From contig NC_077224.1 of the NCBI RefSeq assembly GCF_024763615.1, forward strand, positions 40,248,712 through 40,312,711: a DNA stretch of 64,000 nt. The letters run 5' to 3'. The translations under genes were made by a program, and so were the position numbers. The stretch is from Phlebotomus papatasi (Eukaryota; Arthropoda; Insecta; Diptera; Psychodidae). Of the stretch, positions 37,534-48,691 are shown piece after piece. Numbering within the stretch: position 1 is the stretch's first letter; each line of letters opens with the position of its first letter. Under the pieces are notes generated by a model that was given only the letters and a program-made list of their open reading frames with translations, was not told where the DNA came from and ran no database searches.

Positions 37534-37748
37534 GGGGAAAGTACTCTCCCTTCGAACGTTCATGCCTTTGAATAATGTAAATTTCTTTTACTTTTCCTGA
37601 GAGATTGCCACATGACTTTCTCATAATTATCAATAATTGATGATAAGCTAACTAAAATTTAATAGAAATGTGTTCGTCTCTTAGGGAAACTAAAAGTAAT
37701 TTCATATTATTTAAAGGCATGAACGTTCGAAGGGAGAGTACTTTCCCC
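37534..37748. mobile_element. 215-bp foldback MITE with TA duplication, copy 1
   Basis: The ends GGGGAAAGTACTCTCCCTTC are perfect inverted repeats for about 40 bp, and pairing continues almost to the centre. TA is at 37532-37533 and 37749-37750. The related copy is at 40594-40797. Transcribed, it would form a long hairpin in the Ddr pre-mRNA. Confidence 0.9.
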
Positions 37749-38953
37749 TACATTCCAAAGTGGTGAATAGTTCACTTTCTTGACGAAGCATTCATAATAG
37801 GTAGAGTATCTCTGTCCTGCTATAAAAAAATAGAATTATTATTTCCGTAACATATTATACTATAGAAGAAGACTTAGGACAAGGTGGCGGAATCAAATTC
37901 AGAACCTTGCCTTGGAATGCCTTGTGATCAAACTTGAACTTCTCCCTGAAGTGGCGGAGGATCGACAAGCGTGGGCTGCTAATTTGGATGTCATGAGTCC
38001 GCGACCCCATATAGTGATAAGCGGTTGAAAATGACAATGATTGCTCTCGATTATATTACTCTTTTAAGGTTATATGCAATTTAACCTCAATTTTAAAATA
38101 ACCTACCAAATAACAAAATAGCGGCAATGATCTTAGATACAGTTTATTACATTTTTCTCAAGTGTACATCTAGTCAAATAATGAAGACCCCCTATATATG
38201 CATAGTGATGTATTGGTTCCCTTTTGTGCACCTAAATGTTCTGAATGAGATACGACACAAGAGGGAGAAAAATGCTTTTCAAACATGCCTTTGGAATTTC
38301 GAATTAAAATTCAGGAGAAAATTTATTATTGCAGTTTCTCTCGTCTTTGGTGTATCAACAATATAATTTCCTGGTTATCAATGATGTGTTGAGTTTGAGT
38401 GGGAATACAAAAAAAAATAATGGTGCAAAAAAGGTTGAGGCAAGGTAAAAAATATTTATTAAAATTTCTCATCATTCCGCAATTCGCAAGGAATGTAAAG
38501 TGTGGGGTTGGGGTGTGAAATCAATGAAAGTTAAGCGAAAAAGTGGGTGGTTGGGTGAATGAAAAATTGTGGACCGAAAATGATGAAAGGAGTGGGAAAG
38601 AAAGCGATCCCGGAAAATAAATTAGTTTGAAAATTTTAACGACAGCGAAAATGTTTACTCACAATCGTGATTTTCTCTTTTTCTGTCCATTAATTCCAAG
38701 GAGCAATAAAATCTCTGTGCTCGTCATAAAATAACGTAAACTTTATTCAAATACAAAATGAATGGATTAAACGCTAATAATCATTTTGTGTCTGTTTTTT
38801 GTATTCATTGAGAATCACTTCTATCCCCCTCACCCTTCCTAATATATTTTCCTTTTTCTCCCCATTTCCCTTTGGGTTTTTGGTTCTTCCATAGCAAAAG
38901 CCCATCAAAATAGATCAGAGAACTGTTGGAGGAATGACTAATCGACTATTTCT

Positions 38954-39430
38954 GGGGCGCGCGCAATGTTTCTGCTTCCCATTATTATTATTATTCTTAT
39001 TTAACGTTGTCTTGATCAAGTGAAACACATTAATAATTTAGTACAACTTTAGGAAAATTGACGGGAGGAAAATGAAAGGAGGCGCGCGCGAGAAAGTGCC
39101 AAGAGGGAAAAATAGCAGATGGGCCATGAAGAAGGAAAAAGAGATGATGATGAAGAGGTTCAAAAAGGATATAGCAGCAGGTTTCTTTCTATAGCTATAT
39201 CGTTCTTTTTGCCCTTCTATCCACCTCCATAATCTTGTATATGGCAAAAATCTCCGGTTCTCTTTTTCCAACTCCCCAATATCCATTACGCCCGATATAT
39301 ACTAGGTCTTTTGCACACTCTGGTGCGGCTGCATAAAACACCCCGTGGTTTTTGATTTCGTGGAAGTGATGAAATTTTTTTTCTTATATGCTCACATTCA
39401 GATCACGGTGAAGTGAAACATTGCGCGCGC
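38954..39430. other. Repeat-free block with three GCGCGCGC clusters
   Basis: GGGGCGCGCGC at 38954, GGCGCGCGCG at 39081 and TTGCGCGCGC at 39421 fall within 480 bp of otherwise AT-rich intron. The surrounding 38400-39440 lacks inverted repeats. Candidate intronic regulatory element; this is inference. Confidence 0.35.
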
Positions 39431-39939
39431 ACGCCCTAAAATAAGCGAAAAAATTCGCATGCAAAGAGCATCAAAATTGATTCCGGGGGGCAAACATCTG
39501 AAAGACATATCGGTTGAGAAAAATTCAAAAACATTCTATCTGTTGAAGAAATCTCGTTACTAAACATAACGAAGAGATATGAAGCATAAAACGCCCATAT
39601 TTTGATATGTTCTCTAATGAGACTTGTGATAAACGCTTTGATACTTGACTGACATAGGGGGCTATTTATTTCGGCTGAAGCAGATTTGGCAGGATTCTGA
39701 TTAAAATAGTCTGTAAAAATAAAATTTCAATTTTTTAATATCAAATTTTCTAAGCAAGAAAGTAGTAGAATATTTTCTCAGAATGAAAAATTATGAAATA
39801 GTGACTTGACATGTTATTTAAATTTAAAGTGATAAACATACAGACTAAAATTGATATTCCTTCTTAAATTGAGCAACTAATCTAACTAACTAGCAACTAA
39901 TATAATATTTTATATTTTTCATATCCATTTCTTATTCAA

Positions 39940-40560
39940 AGGGGTGGCAAGGTATTCCAGCTTTGGGAAATGCCAGATTCCATGACTTAGACGTTGTACG
40001 TTGTACCTCAAAATTAATTTTGCATCATTTACCGTTTACCAATTTACATCCAATTTATTGAACAGATGAAATCACTCAAAAGATTACCCAAAATAACTTA
40101 GGAGTAATACAAGTGATTTTCCGAAAAAAAAATTATTATCGGTTTATTACCGGTTCATAACCGATTGGTAACCATTCATTTTTATCAGAAATTCCAAGAC
40201 CTTTCCAAAGAGAACAAACATAACACCATTAAGTTGATAAATGCGCTCTTTAGAGTCTTTTTAAGCTTTACCCTTGAACCGTTACGAATGATTCAACGGG
40301 ATTTTCTTATAAGGACGAAATGTCCACCTAAGTAATATCTAAAACATATCCAAAATTGAAAAAAATCGCACGACGCGTTATCGAGCAATCCAAAAAAGAT
40401 TATTTTTTCGAGGATCGAAAGGCTTTATCTCGAAACATTTGGCCTCTACAGCTGAAAACAGCCGGACGGACAGACGGAAAACACCGTGACATCTTTTCTC
40501 AGAAATCTAGTGAAACGTTGAGAAAAGTAGCGTAGGGGGACGGGGTGGAAGATGGAAATT
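39940..40560 (+). repeat. Degenerate dispersed repeat, copy related to 12312 and 45160
   Basis: It shows in order GGGTGGCAAGG, CCAGCTTTGGGAAATG, TTACCGTTTACC, CACTCAAAAGATTACCC, ACCGGTTCATAACCG, CCTTGAACCGTTACG, ATTCAACGGGATTTTC and GCCGGACGGACAGACGG. The next MITE (40594) lies immediately downstream. Confidence 0.6.
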
Positions 40561-40593
40561 TTGGGAGGTGAAAAAATCGGGAATGTGTATATA

Positions 40594-40797
40594 GGGGAAA
40601 GTACTCTCCCTTCGAAAGTTCATGTCTTCGAATAATGTGAATTTATTTTACTTTTCCTAAGAGATTTGCACATAATTATCAATAAAATTGATAAAACTAA
40701 CTAATATTTAATAAAAATATGTAAGTCTCTTAGGAAAACCAAAAGAAAATTCATATTAATCGAAGGCATGAACGTTCGAAGGGAGAGTACTTTCCCC
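40594..40797. mobile_element. 204-bp foldback MITE with TA duplication, copy 2
   Basis: Same family as 37534-37748: the ends GGGGAAAGTACTCTCCCTTC match exactly and TA occurs at 40592-40593 and 40798-40799. A few substitutions inside and a shorter centre distinguish the two copies, which sit in the same orientation 2.8 kb apart. Confidence 0.9.
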
Positions 40798-41062
40798 TAC
40801 TGTGGAGTTTCAGCAGTAATAACATTTCAGTTACTTTTTCCAAAAACCCAAAAATAATACAGCATTAGATTTTATTAAATAATCAAATCAGAAAATTTAT
40901 TTATAAAATAAAATTGACTTCACTAGACCATAGCCACAAGAATATCTTAGCGGTACCTGGGACTGGAAGTGAACAGAAACCTTACTTCAATTTAGGCAGA
41001 GGCTCTATATCTCTGAGCTTCAAATTTTTCTATCAGTATCGTGCGTTCAATTAATGTTTGAG

Positions 41063-41158
41063 AGTGTTGGCCTAGTAGCACAGAGATATAGCAATAATCC
41101 GATAGTGATAGGTCCCTAGTTCAATCCTAGGTAAAAGCAAGACTTTTTTCTTTTTTTT
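41063..41158 (+). repeat. tRNA-like sequence (SINE head or tRNA pseudogene)
   Basis: TGGCCTAGTAGC at 41068 resembles a pol III A box and TAGTTCAATCC at 41117 a B box. The B box sits in a good T-arm: CCCTAG, loop, CTAGG. The spacing is about 48 bases. A T-rich run (T6, then T10 or more) follows at 41143-41161 and could terminate pol III transcription. The acceptor stem does not close convincingly, so it is not called a functional tRNA. Confidence 0.5.
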
Positions 41159-42000
41159 TTTAAAGGTGAAAGATTTGAGTGGCACTTGCTTTGACTAACG
41201 TTTATAAAATATAAGAATAAAACGGGCTTCAGACAAGGTTTACCCATATGGATCGAGTTTGCTTACTTTTTATCGGGCAAGGGTTTAGGAAACTTTGGAC
41301 TTCCGATTCCACATTGAACTCAAATGATTCATTAGATTTTGAAAAATCATTAAAATCCTTTGTTATTTGTAATTTCGAGATCTTTGGGAACTGAGATGAA
41401 CCTCCAGCTTGAAACAGATTTAATGTACTTGGATATGACCCCTGGCTTTTCTCTTAATTTTACTACTCTTTGATTCTTCGTACTGTTCTTTAATTAGCCA
41501 AGCTTTGAACTCTTCCGATGATCTTCTGGCCAATCAGAGAAAACAATGAAATTAAAATATTTTATGGATTTGAATATGTGATTTGGATACTGTTTTAACG
41601 TTATATAAATTTAAATTTTGATATTTTAATAGTTTTCTCATAATAAGGCACTTTATTGTATACGATGTATCGCGGAACGAATGAGAACCTAAATTTATAA
41701 TAAACATATATAGGGTTTATTTTAATTTTTTGAATTATCCGCAATCATACAGTTGCACAAAACCCATTAATTGATTACATTATATAATTAAATTAATTAA
41801 ATAATTGATATATATCAGTATACTTTGAATGTTTAATGTAATTTATTATAGAATTAATTGACTGCAATGATTAATTAATTGATTAATGACTATTGCAATA
41901 AAATATTTTTTAAGCCATGCATTCCTGAAATGTCCCATCTTTTCATGCATACTTGATGCATTACTTGTGAGCAATATCTGATACAAAAAATTACACATTA

Positions 42001-42229
42001 GGGTAAAGTGATATAATTTGGAATCAGTGTTACAAGTTGGACAATTCTCCGGTACAAATTGGACATGGCTTTTTTCTTGATAAATACAGCACAATTTTTT
42101 TTAAGCACAAGGAAGCAAATTATAAAACTAAAGCATTAAAAATATACAAGTAAAAATGAAGTATTAAATTTATCAAGACAAAAAGCCCTGTCCAAATTGT
42201 ACCATTGTCCAACTTGTACCACTTTACCC
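42001..42229. mobile_element. 229-bp MITE with TA (TTA/TAA) flanks
   Basis: The ends GGGTAAAGTGATATAATTTG and (reverse) GGGTAAAGTGGTACAAGTTG are matched. Inner pairs include CAAGTTGGACAA and TTGTCCAACTTG, and GTACAAATTGGACA and its complement. TA is at 41999-42000 and 42230-42231. Confidence 0.85.
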
Positions 42230-42354
42230 TAATTGCGTATTTTGTAATAATTTAACTAAGAGTACCGGCGCTCCTTTGTTTTCCTCTCTGTATCTTCGAA
42301 TATGTTTCAAATCGGTTTCTGACAATTTTTGTATATTTTTTTTTACATACTTTA

Positions 42355-42704
42355 GGGTAACTGTAACTGTACCAAATTTCGTCATATATGCATGCAAGGA
42401 TATTTTTAAGGAGTGTTGCTTGGGACTTTCTAGATAGTTTATCGTCTTTGTTTTCTCAAAAATCATTCTTAATACATTTTAAAATGAATAGAAACATAGG
42501 CAAAGCTATGGGTACTATTTCGGCCACCTTGATTTTCATAGTTCCTTACCATTTCGGAATTCTTCCAAAGTCTTTTTCACATTATCTCGTTCGTCAAAGT
42601 AACATTTTTTGAGCATTATATAATCTCTAAAAATTAATGGAAATTTGAGGAGCAATACAAGTGGCCGAAATTGCAAACTGACCGAAATTTGGTACACTTA
42701 CTCT
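42355..42704. mobile_element. 350-bp element, uninterrupted relative of 3871-5136
   Basis: The left end GGGTAACTGTAACTGTACCA and the right end (AGAGTAAGTGTACCAAATTT in reverse) share ACCAAATTTCG. Internal GAGTGTTGCTT and GTTTATCGTCTTTGTT match the 3871 element. A 74-codon open frame crosses it but has no recognisable product. Edges approximate; TA nearby on both sides. Confidence 0.6.
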
Positions 42705-43117
42705 TATAGTGCTAGAATAAAAAATAAGCTTACGTACAGCAGCGGGCAGTCACCCCAGGAGATCAAAGATACCTGCAACTACGGTACATTTAAAGATAAA
42801 ACCCAGTTTCTCAATATAGTTTAAAGTTTCGAACATCCAAAGTTCTTTAGAGTTATGAGCAAAGGTCTAGGAATTCTTAATAAAGATTAAAGTGAATTCA
42901 CCTACTAATCAATCAGTAGCTGATTTTTTATCGGAAATTTAATGTCGCAACAACAAAAATAAAAAACAAAACGTTTAGGGATTTTTGAAGTGATTTTCGT
43001 TTATCTTTTATTTTTTGAGATTCTCTTTAGATCATTATGTCGGCTTCAGACTGGAAGTTTAGCCCAGTTCCCGAAGGTCTCAAAAATCTTAATAATAAGC
43101 AATTTTATTGATTCAAT

Positions 43118-43250
43118 CAGAGGTGTGCAAGAACCGTTAAAAACCGAATAAACGTCAAAATAAGTTTGTTCTGGTAGCGTTTTGACCATTGACGTACGTA
43201 CATGTTTCATTTGACGTTTATTCGGTTTCAACGGTTCTTGCACGCCTCTG
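43118..43250. mobile_element. 133-bp hAT-type MITE with 8-bp target duplication
   Basis: The ends are CAGAGGTGTGCAAGAACCGT and (reverse) CAGAGGCGTGCAAGAACCGT, continuing through AAAACCGAATAAACGTCAAA. The flanking direct repeats are GATTCAAT at 43110-43117 and 43251-43258, exactly eight bases. CAGAGGTG-type ends and 8-bp duplications are the hAT signature. The high arm identity and perfect duplication indicate a fairly recent insertion. Confidence 0.93.
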
Positions 43251-45159
43251 GATTCAATCTTAACCAACAATTTCCTAAAAAATCATGCTTGATGAGGAAT
43301 TAGAGGAGTTAAGCCTGATAGTTAAGCCTTAGGTCTGAAGCCAGTATTACAATAAACTTACTTGTGTGGTACTACACCCATTTAATTCTTATAACCGATA
43401 CGTTACGTCACCCCAATAAATTATAAGAACAGGAAAAAACTTTTCATTTAAATTGTATCTCAAAGGAAATACCTTTGACTAAATGAGCACAAAAATTCTC
43501 ATAATTCATTCGGAGAAATATTTGAGATATTATGAGGATTGTTGTCCTCAACTCATCAGATGCTGTCCCCCTGATTTATTCTGGAAATTCCGAGTAAAAG
43601 AAGATTGTGGTGTTTTTTTTGGGATGAGGGAAGGGAGAGTTTGTAGAGTCATTCACTGATGTTGGGGATAATAATGTGAATTTATTGTAGAGGTTTTTTT
43701 TTTTATTTTAGTTTTCGAATGAGAGCAAAACTTGCATCTGTGTATGGCCATATAAAATACGTAGAAATGCGCAAAGAAAATGCGAGCAAAATGATGTTAA
43801 AAATGCTAATAAATCACAAACTAACACACTTTACCATTTTCCAACATGCCAAGTTCTATGCCTTCGAAAATTGTAAATGAAATATTCTCTGTGTTGCTGT
43901 TGTTGATATGAAGAATGCAATTTTGAAATGTGTAAGGGGGAATTGTGTACAAAACTCAAGACGGGAGGGTAATTAAGAAACATGAGTTGTCAATGAAAGT
44001 AACATGGTAACATGTGTTCTATGGGTGAGATTTTCCTTCGAGAAAAAGAGATGGAGGAGTGTACCTCATCTACATTTTCTACTCCTAATGGGATAGAGGA
44101 TCTTCTTTTGAAGGATGCAAATAAAGCATCCAACTTTATATATAGCACCCGTGGAAAGTTCCTCCTTCATTTCTCTCTTTTTCGGAGGCTCCGTTTGTGT
44201 TCGCATGTGAATATTTGTTGCAATGATGATGAGAAATGTGTAAGTGCAGTAGAGGAGCACATTGGAGGCGGTACACGAGATGAGCAATTGCCAGGAAGGG
44301 AAGGCAGCAGCCAAAAGAGATTGCTATATAAAAGAAGTTTTTCCAACATAGTAAAAGGAAGAAACAAGAGAAATGTGCATTTGCCGGCAACATTGACTTT
44401 GGTGTGTGTGCTGGTGGCATATTTATAATTAAATTCATTAACAGCCCAGCTGAAAAAGGCAATTAGATCCCCCCGTTGACTGTTTATAGGATTCCACTAT
44501 AATGAGATAATGAGATAAGAGCGAGAGCATGAGGAATGAAATTAAATATTATATTGGGTTACAGCGTCATCATATATCACTTGTCTCATATGTATACACT
44601 TTGCGCCATTCAACTCTTAGTTCTCAGGCATTCCTCCCCCCTTTGATCAAATTTAGATCCCATAGAGATAGAAAAAAAGAAGATGTCAATCTGCAATTAG
44701 GGCACAATCTGAAAGAAATCAAAATAATTTCTAATGGGAACCATCCTATTATATTTCCATATATAGAACTTTTAGCCGGAAGCGTGAGTATTTGACCTGC
44801 AAATTCGCATAATTTAGGATTGCATTTTAATTGCTGTATAAATTTATAAATATTCTGGTCAGAGTTTACTAGAACCCAGTGAATATGGATTAATTTCATA
44901 TGCATCGGAAAAATGTGTGGGAATACAAAAAGCCATGCAGTATTCATAACTTTATTTTTGTCCTTCGTACAATGTAAAACAATTTGTCAAGATAAACGTA
45001 TCAATTTTCAGATCTTCAGATTTATTGTTTGTAGTTTTTATATCATTCTCATTATTGTACTTGTTAATTTTCAGAGTGGTTTAGTGGAAATTTTACACAT
45101 TAAATGGGAAAATGTGAAATATTTAAAATTTGGTATAATAGTATTGTTTGAGCTTAAAA

Positions 45160-45840
45160 ACGGGTGGCAAAGCGTCCCGGCTTTGCAGAATGCTCGAACA
45201 CGTTACTTTGACGCTGTATATAAAAAGCACTTTCGCTTCATTTACCGTTACCGGTGCCCAACTGATTAATTGAACAGATTGAATCATTCAAAAGATCGCC
45301 CAAAATAGCTTAGGAGTAATATAATTGAATTTGAGTTAAAAAATAGTTTTCGGTTATGAATCACTCTTTACCTCTTCGACCTATTCCATAATCGATTAAA
45401 ACCGGTTCAGTTTTTTTTGGAAATTCCAAAACTTTTCAACTTTTCAACTTTCGGAAATTTTTCAACCTTTGACCTTGAAAAACCTTTTTTATGTATGATT
45501 CAACGGGATTTACTTATGAGGACGAAATATTTGTCTGAGTAACCTCTAAAACATATCCAGAATTGAAAAAAGTCTCCGACGCATTTTCGAGTAATTCCAA
45601 AAAACATGGTTATGGTTGGGAACTGGAGGGGTGGGGGAAAGTGAGAGAAATGTTAACGATCCTTCGGTCGACTAACGGGTTGGTGAGGTCTTCAGAAGGT
45701 CTCAAGTCTCTATGTCTAACCGTTTCGCCTCCAGAGCTGGCAACAGCCGGACGAATCAGACGAACAAACAACGTAACATCAAAAAACTCGGAACTTCAGA
45801 TTTCTGGAATTTTACCAAAATACGACTTCTTGGGGGATAA
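45160..45840 (+). repeat. Dispersed repeat, best-preserved copy
   Basis: The head GGTGGCAAAGCGTCCCGGCT at 45165 forms a hairpin (GCAAAGC and GCTTTGC). It is followed by GAATGCTCGAACACGTTACT, CATTTACCGTTACCGG, GATTGAATCATTCAAAAGAT, AATAGCTTAGGAGTAATA, GACCTTGAAAAACC, ATGATTCAACGGGATTTAC and CAACAGCCGGACGAATCAGA. Open frames at 44913-45269 and 45563-45916 overlap it and are not supported as genes. Confidence 0.6.
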
Positions 45841-46134
45841 TGAGTGGAGAAATGTATATAATTCAAAATCGAGGGATTACAAATGTACTGCTCTCTCTAT
45901 GAAATTCGAGCAGTAAAAGGAACACTAATTTATGCATTCCTTTGATTTTTCTGTCCGCTACAGACCTAGAGACTAAAACTTTCAGACTTCAACGACCCCA
46001 TTATTCGTAATTGCTTAGAGATCTGTATGTTCGCTTTTACCCAGTACTTCTATCTCTATACATACTGATATTCCATCTTCTTTAATACACGATTTAGTAT
46101 ATGTTTTTTGGTTTCTTTTAGAAGCGGCTCCTTA

Positions 46135-46351
46135 GGGGAAAGCTTTCAGGCTTCGCACACTCTCTGGCTTCGCATACTTTATATTTATCCTATATTCTTT
46201 TAATAAATTTGACCCATATGACCTATTTTTTCAGGAAATATCTAACTAAGACTCTATTAAATATTTTGCCAGGTCGAATGCATTAAAGGAATATGAGAAA
46301 AACATGAAGTGTGTGAGGCCAGATTGTGTGCGAAGCTTGAAAACCTTCCGC
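46135..46351. mobile_element. 217-bp MITE with TA duplication
   Basis: The ends GGGGAAAGCTTTCAGGCTTC and (reverse) GCGGAAGGTTTTCAAGCTTC are flanked by TA at 46133-46134 and 46352-46353. GGCTTCGCACAC and GGCTTCGCATAC (left) mirror GTGTGAGGCC and GTGTGCGAAGC (right), a doubled motif in each arm. Confidence 0.85.
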
Positions 46352-48052
46352 TACTTTTTTTTGGACCCTCTGATGTGTTTTTAAAATGGTCCAGATGAAC
46401 ATTTTTTCAATTATGTTTTCATGGTCATTTATCAAGCGATTTTGTTAAAATTAGATTCAATTGAAAGGTCTTTGCAAACTGAGTGTATCCGTCCCAACCT
46501 GAAATGGATTAGTATACCCAGTCATTGAAATTCTACTATAGATTTGTTTTTCTTTTTTTTTATTATATTGATTGAGTATAGATTTTAAATTATTCAAAAA
46601 TCAGTATAAACGATAGTGTACATGTATAAAATTTGAGTAGTACTCAAACTTATGAACTTCAACACTGCTGTTATTTTATTATTTTTCATAAATTAAAATT
46701 ATGAATTCTTTTTTAGTAGTGCTAAAATTGCTATTATTTTTGTCCCTAAAATAAAACCATACTCTTTACGAAGCTTTAAAATATTTCATTCATTTCCTCA
46801 ATATTGTATTTATATCGCATAAATAGCTCACTCTTATTTCAACATTACTTTTTTAAAACTTCTAAAATTTACCGCTTTGAAAAAAACAAACAGTTTTACA
46901 TAAATGTTGTAAAGTAAAACCACTTATGTCCACATAAAACACACCCTTAATGAATTCTGGAAACACCGCCGATCAAATTAGAAGCTTGAAGTTTTCCAAT
47001 TATTGAACGTTCTGTTAAGCTCCTGCTACAATCACTTCCTATAATCATCAAATTCATTGAATTCTTGCCTTAGATATTTCCTTGCACTATCAGAACTTTA
47101 TCATTAATGAAATATCGGGAAATTATAATAGCAAAGAGATACAAAATATGATACAAAAAATAATCAAGTCATTTGACGAATTCCTCTCTGCGACATCAGG
47201 AATTTTTCAATTATTTGTTGAAAATGTTTTACTTTCCAGCAACATTCATTTCACAACACAAAACAGCTGATTCTTAAAATATTTCGAGTAAAATGTTTTT
47301 CATGGGGGATTCTATTCGCTGAATGTAAGCAAAATTGGCCGAGTTAAAGCTCATTGTGGAATTCTGACTTCGAAAGGGATATTTCGAATCAAAATATTTA
47401 AAAATATTCTCGTACGTAGATGGACTTTACCAATAAGGGGATAAAAAGTATAATCGTATATGATATTATGGTGTATCCATTGCATATTACTTTAGCACCA
47501 CTTATCGTTCGATAAAAAACTGCTAAATTGGTAATGAAATAACTCAAAAGTGAATTAAAAGAATGTAAAAATAGTACAATGAAGTATTGAATCAATGGTT
47601 TCTGGGGTGTTAACGTGACGACAGATTTGACCTAAAACCATCCCTGGTGCACAATTCAACTTGGTTGATTAATAGTGTAGTTGAGTTATTGCATGAAATG
47701 TGTTTCCTTCATGCTGAGACGTAAATTGCTTGAAAGCGCATAATTTGTGAAAGAAAACAGAGCATAGAAAATTTATGGGGCACTTGGACAAGTTTGCAAA
47801 GACAAGTACTTGTTTATCAACAATATGCAATCGATAGAAATTATCTAATTATCATATGTAGTGGAAGAACTTTTTGAAAGTTGTAGGTTTGGTACAAAGT
47901 TTTGTGGGAAACATTCCATTGCGGAGGGAACAACAATGTAAAGAACTACTTTCAATCAAATATTATCCTTTGTGCTATTTTCGTCATAAAATTCATTAAA
48001 TATTTGCATCAAGCATTGCGACAATTTGCTATTGCAGAATTATATTTAGAAT

Positions 48053-48224
48053 TAGGTGAGATTCTACGTAATCTCACATAGGATAGTTCTTACCACCCTA
48101 ACAGATCTCGCAAAATTTATGTTCTCCGAACGGGCTCATACCTTACTAGAATGTTTGTCGCAATTCCCTTTCTTTTGAGTTTTAAACTAAATATCTCAAT
48201 AATTAAGAAAGATATCAATTCGTA
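48053..48224 (+). repeat. Diverged start of the hairpin-headed repeat seen at 4020
   Basis: AGGTGAGATTCTACGTAATCTCACAT matches the head hairpin at 4021. CTCGCAAAATTTATGTTCTCCG and TTACTAGAATGTTTGTCGCAATTCC follow in the same order as at 4065-4120. It is interrupted at 48225 by a MITE. Confidence 0.6.
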
Positions 48225-48477
48225 CACTGAGAGAAATCCGAAAAAGTTAAAACAACATTCCGGAAATGTTAATTTTACCCTGCAGTATTGATCCGAAATC
48301 GATGTAAATATTATGCTTTTTAGGTGTATTAGGGGTTAAAGTTACCCTTTTTCATGTTATTTTTACCCTTGAAAAGCTGTAAAATTTACATTAAAAAATG
48401 TTGATATATTTTTACACCTAAAAAGTGTCAAAGTTATGAGGAAAAAAAAGTCAATCGCACCCCCTTTTTTCTTAGTG
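48225..48477 (+). mobile_element. 253-bp MITE, CACTGAGAGAAATCCG family, copy C
   Basis: TA is at 48223-48224 and 48478-48479. The ends are CACTGAGAGAAATCCG and (reverse) CACTAAGAAAAAAGG. Several TTACCC or TTTTACCC repeats occur internally. It is the least interrupted copy in the window and serves as reference for the nested copy at 59369. Confidence 0.9.
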
Positions 48478-48691
48478 TAGTTTCTAATCGGTAACAACCA
48501 AAATCCATAATGCTGAAATCATGAAACGTCAAGATCATAAAATGGACGAAATTGTCATCATCTCAACCGCTTATATACGATACGCTTACGATATATCTCC
48601 CGATAAACGATATATATATTATTACGCTTACGACATATCTCCCGTTCTGTATGACCGAATTTGATGATCTGGGTGAAAATTAAAAGTATTA

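Noticed and set aside
44012..44462. Overlapping frames of 138 and 108 codons on opposite strands
   Set aside because: Neither has family resemblance or start and splice support; opposite-strand overlap suggests chance.
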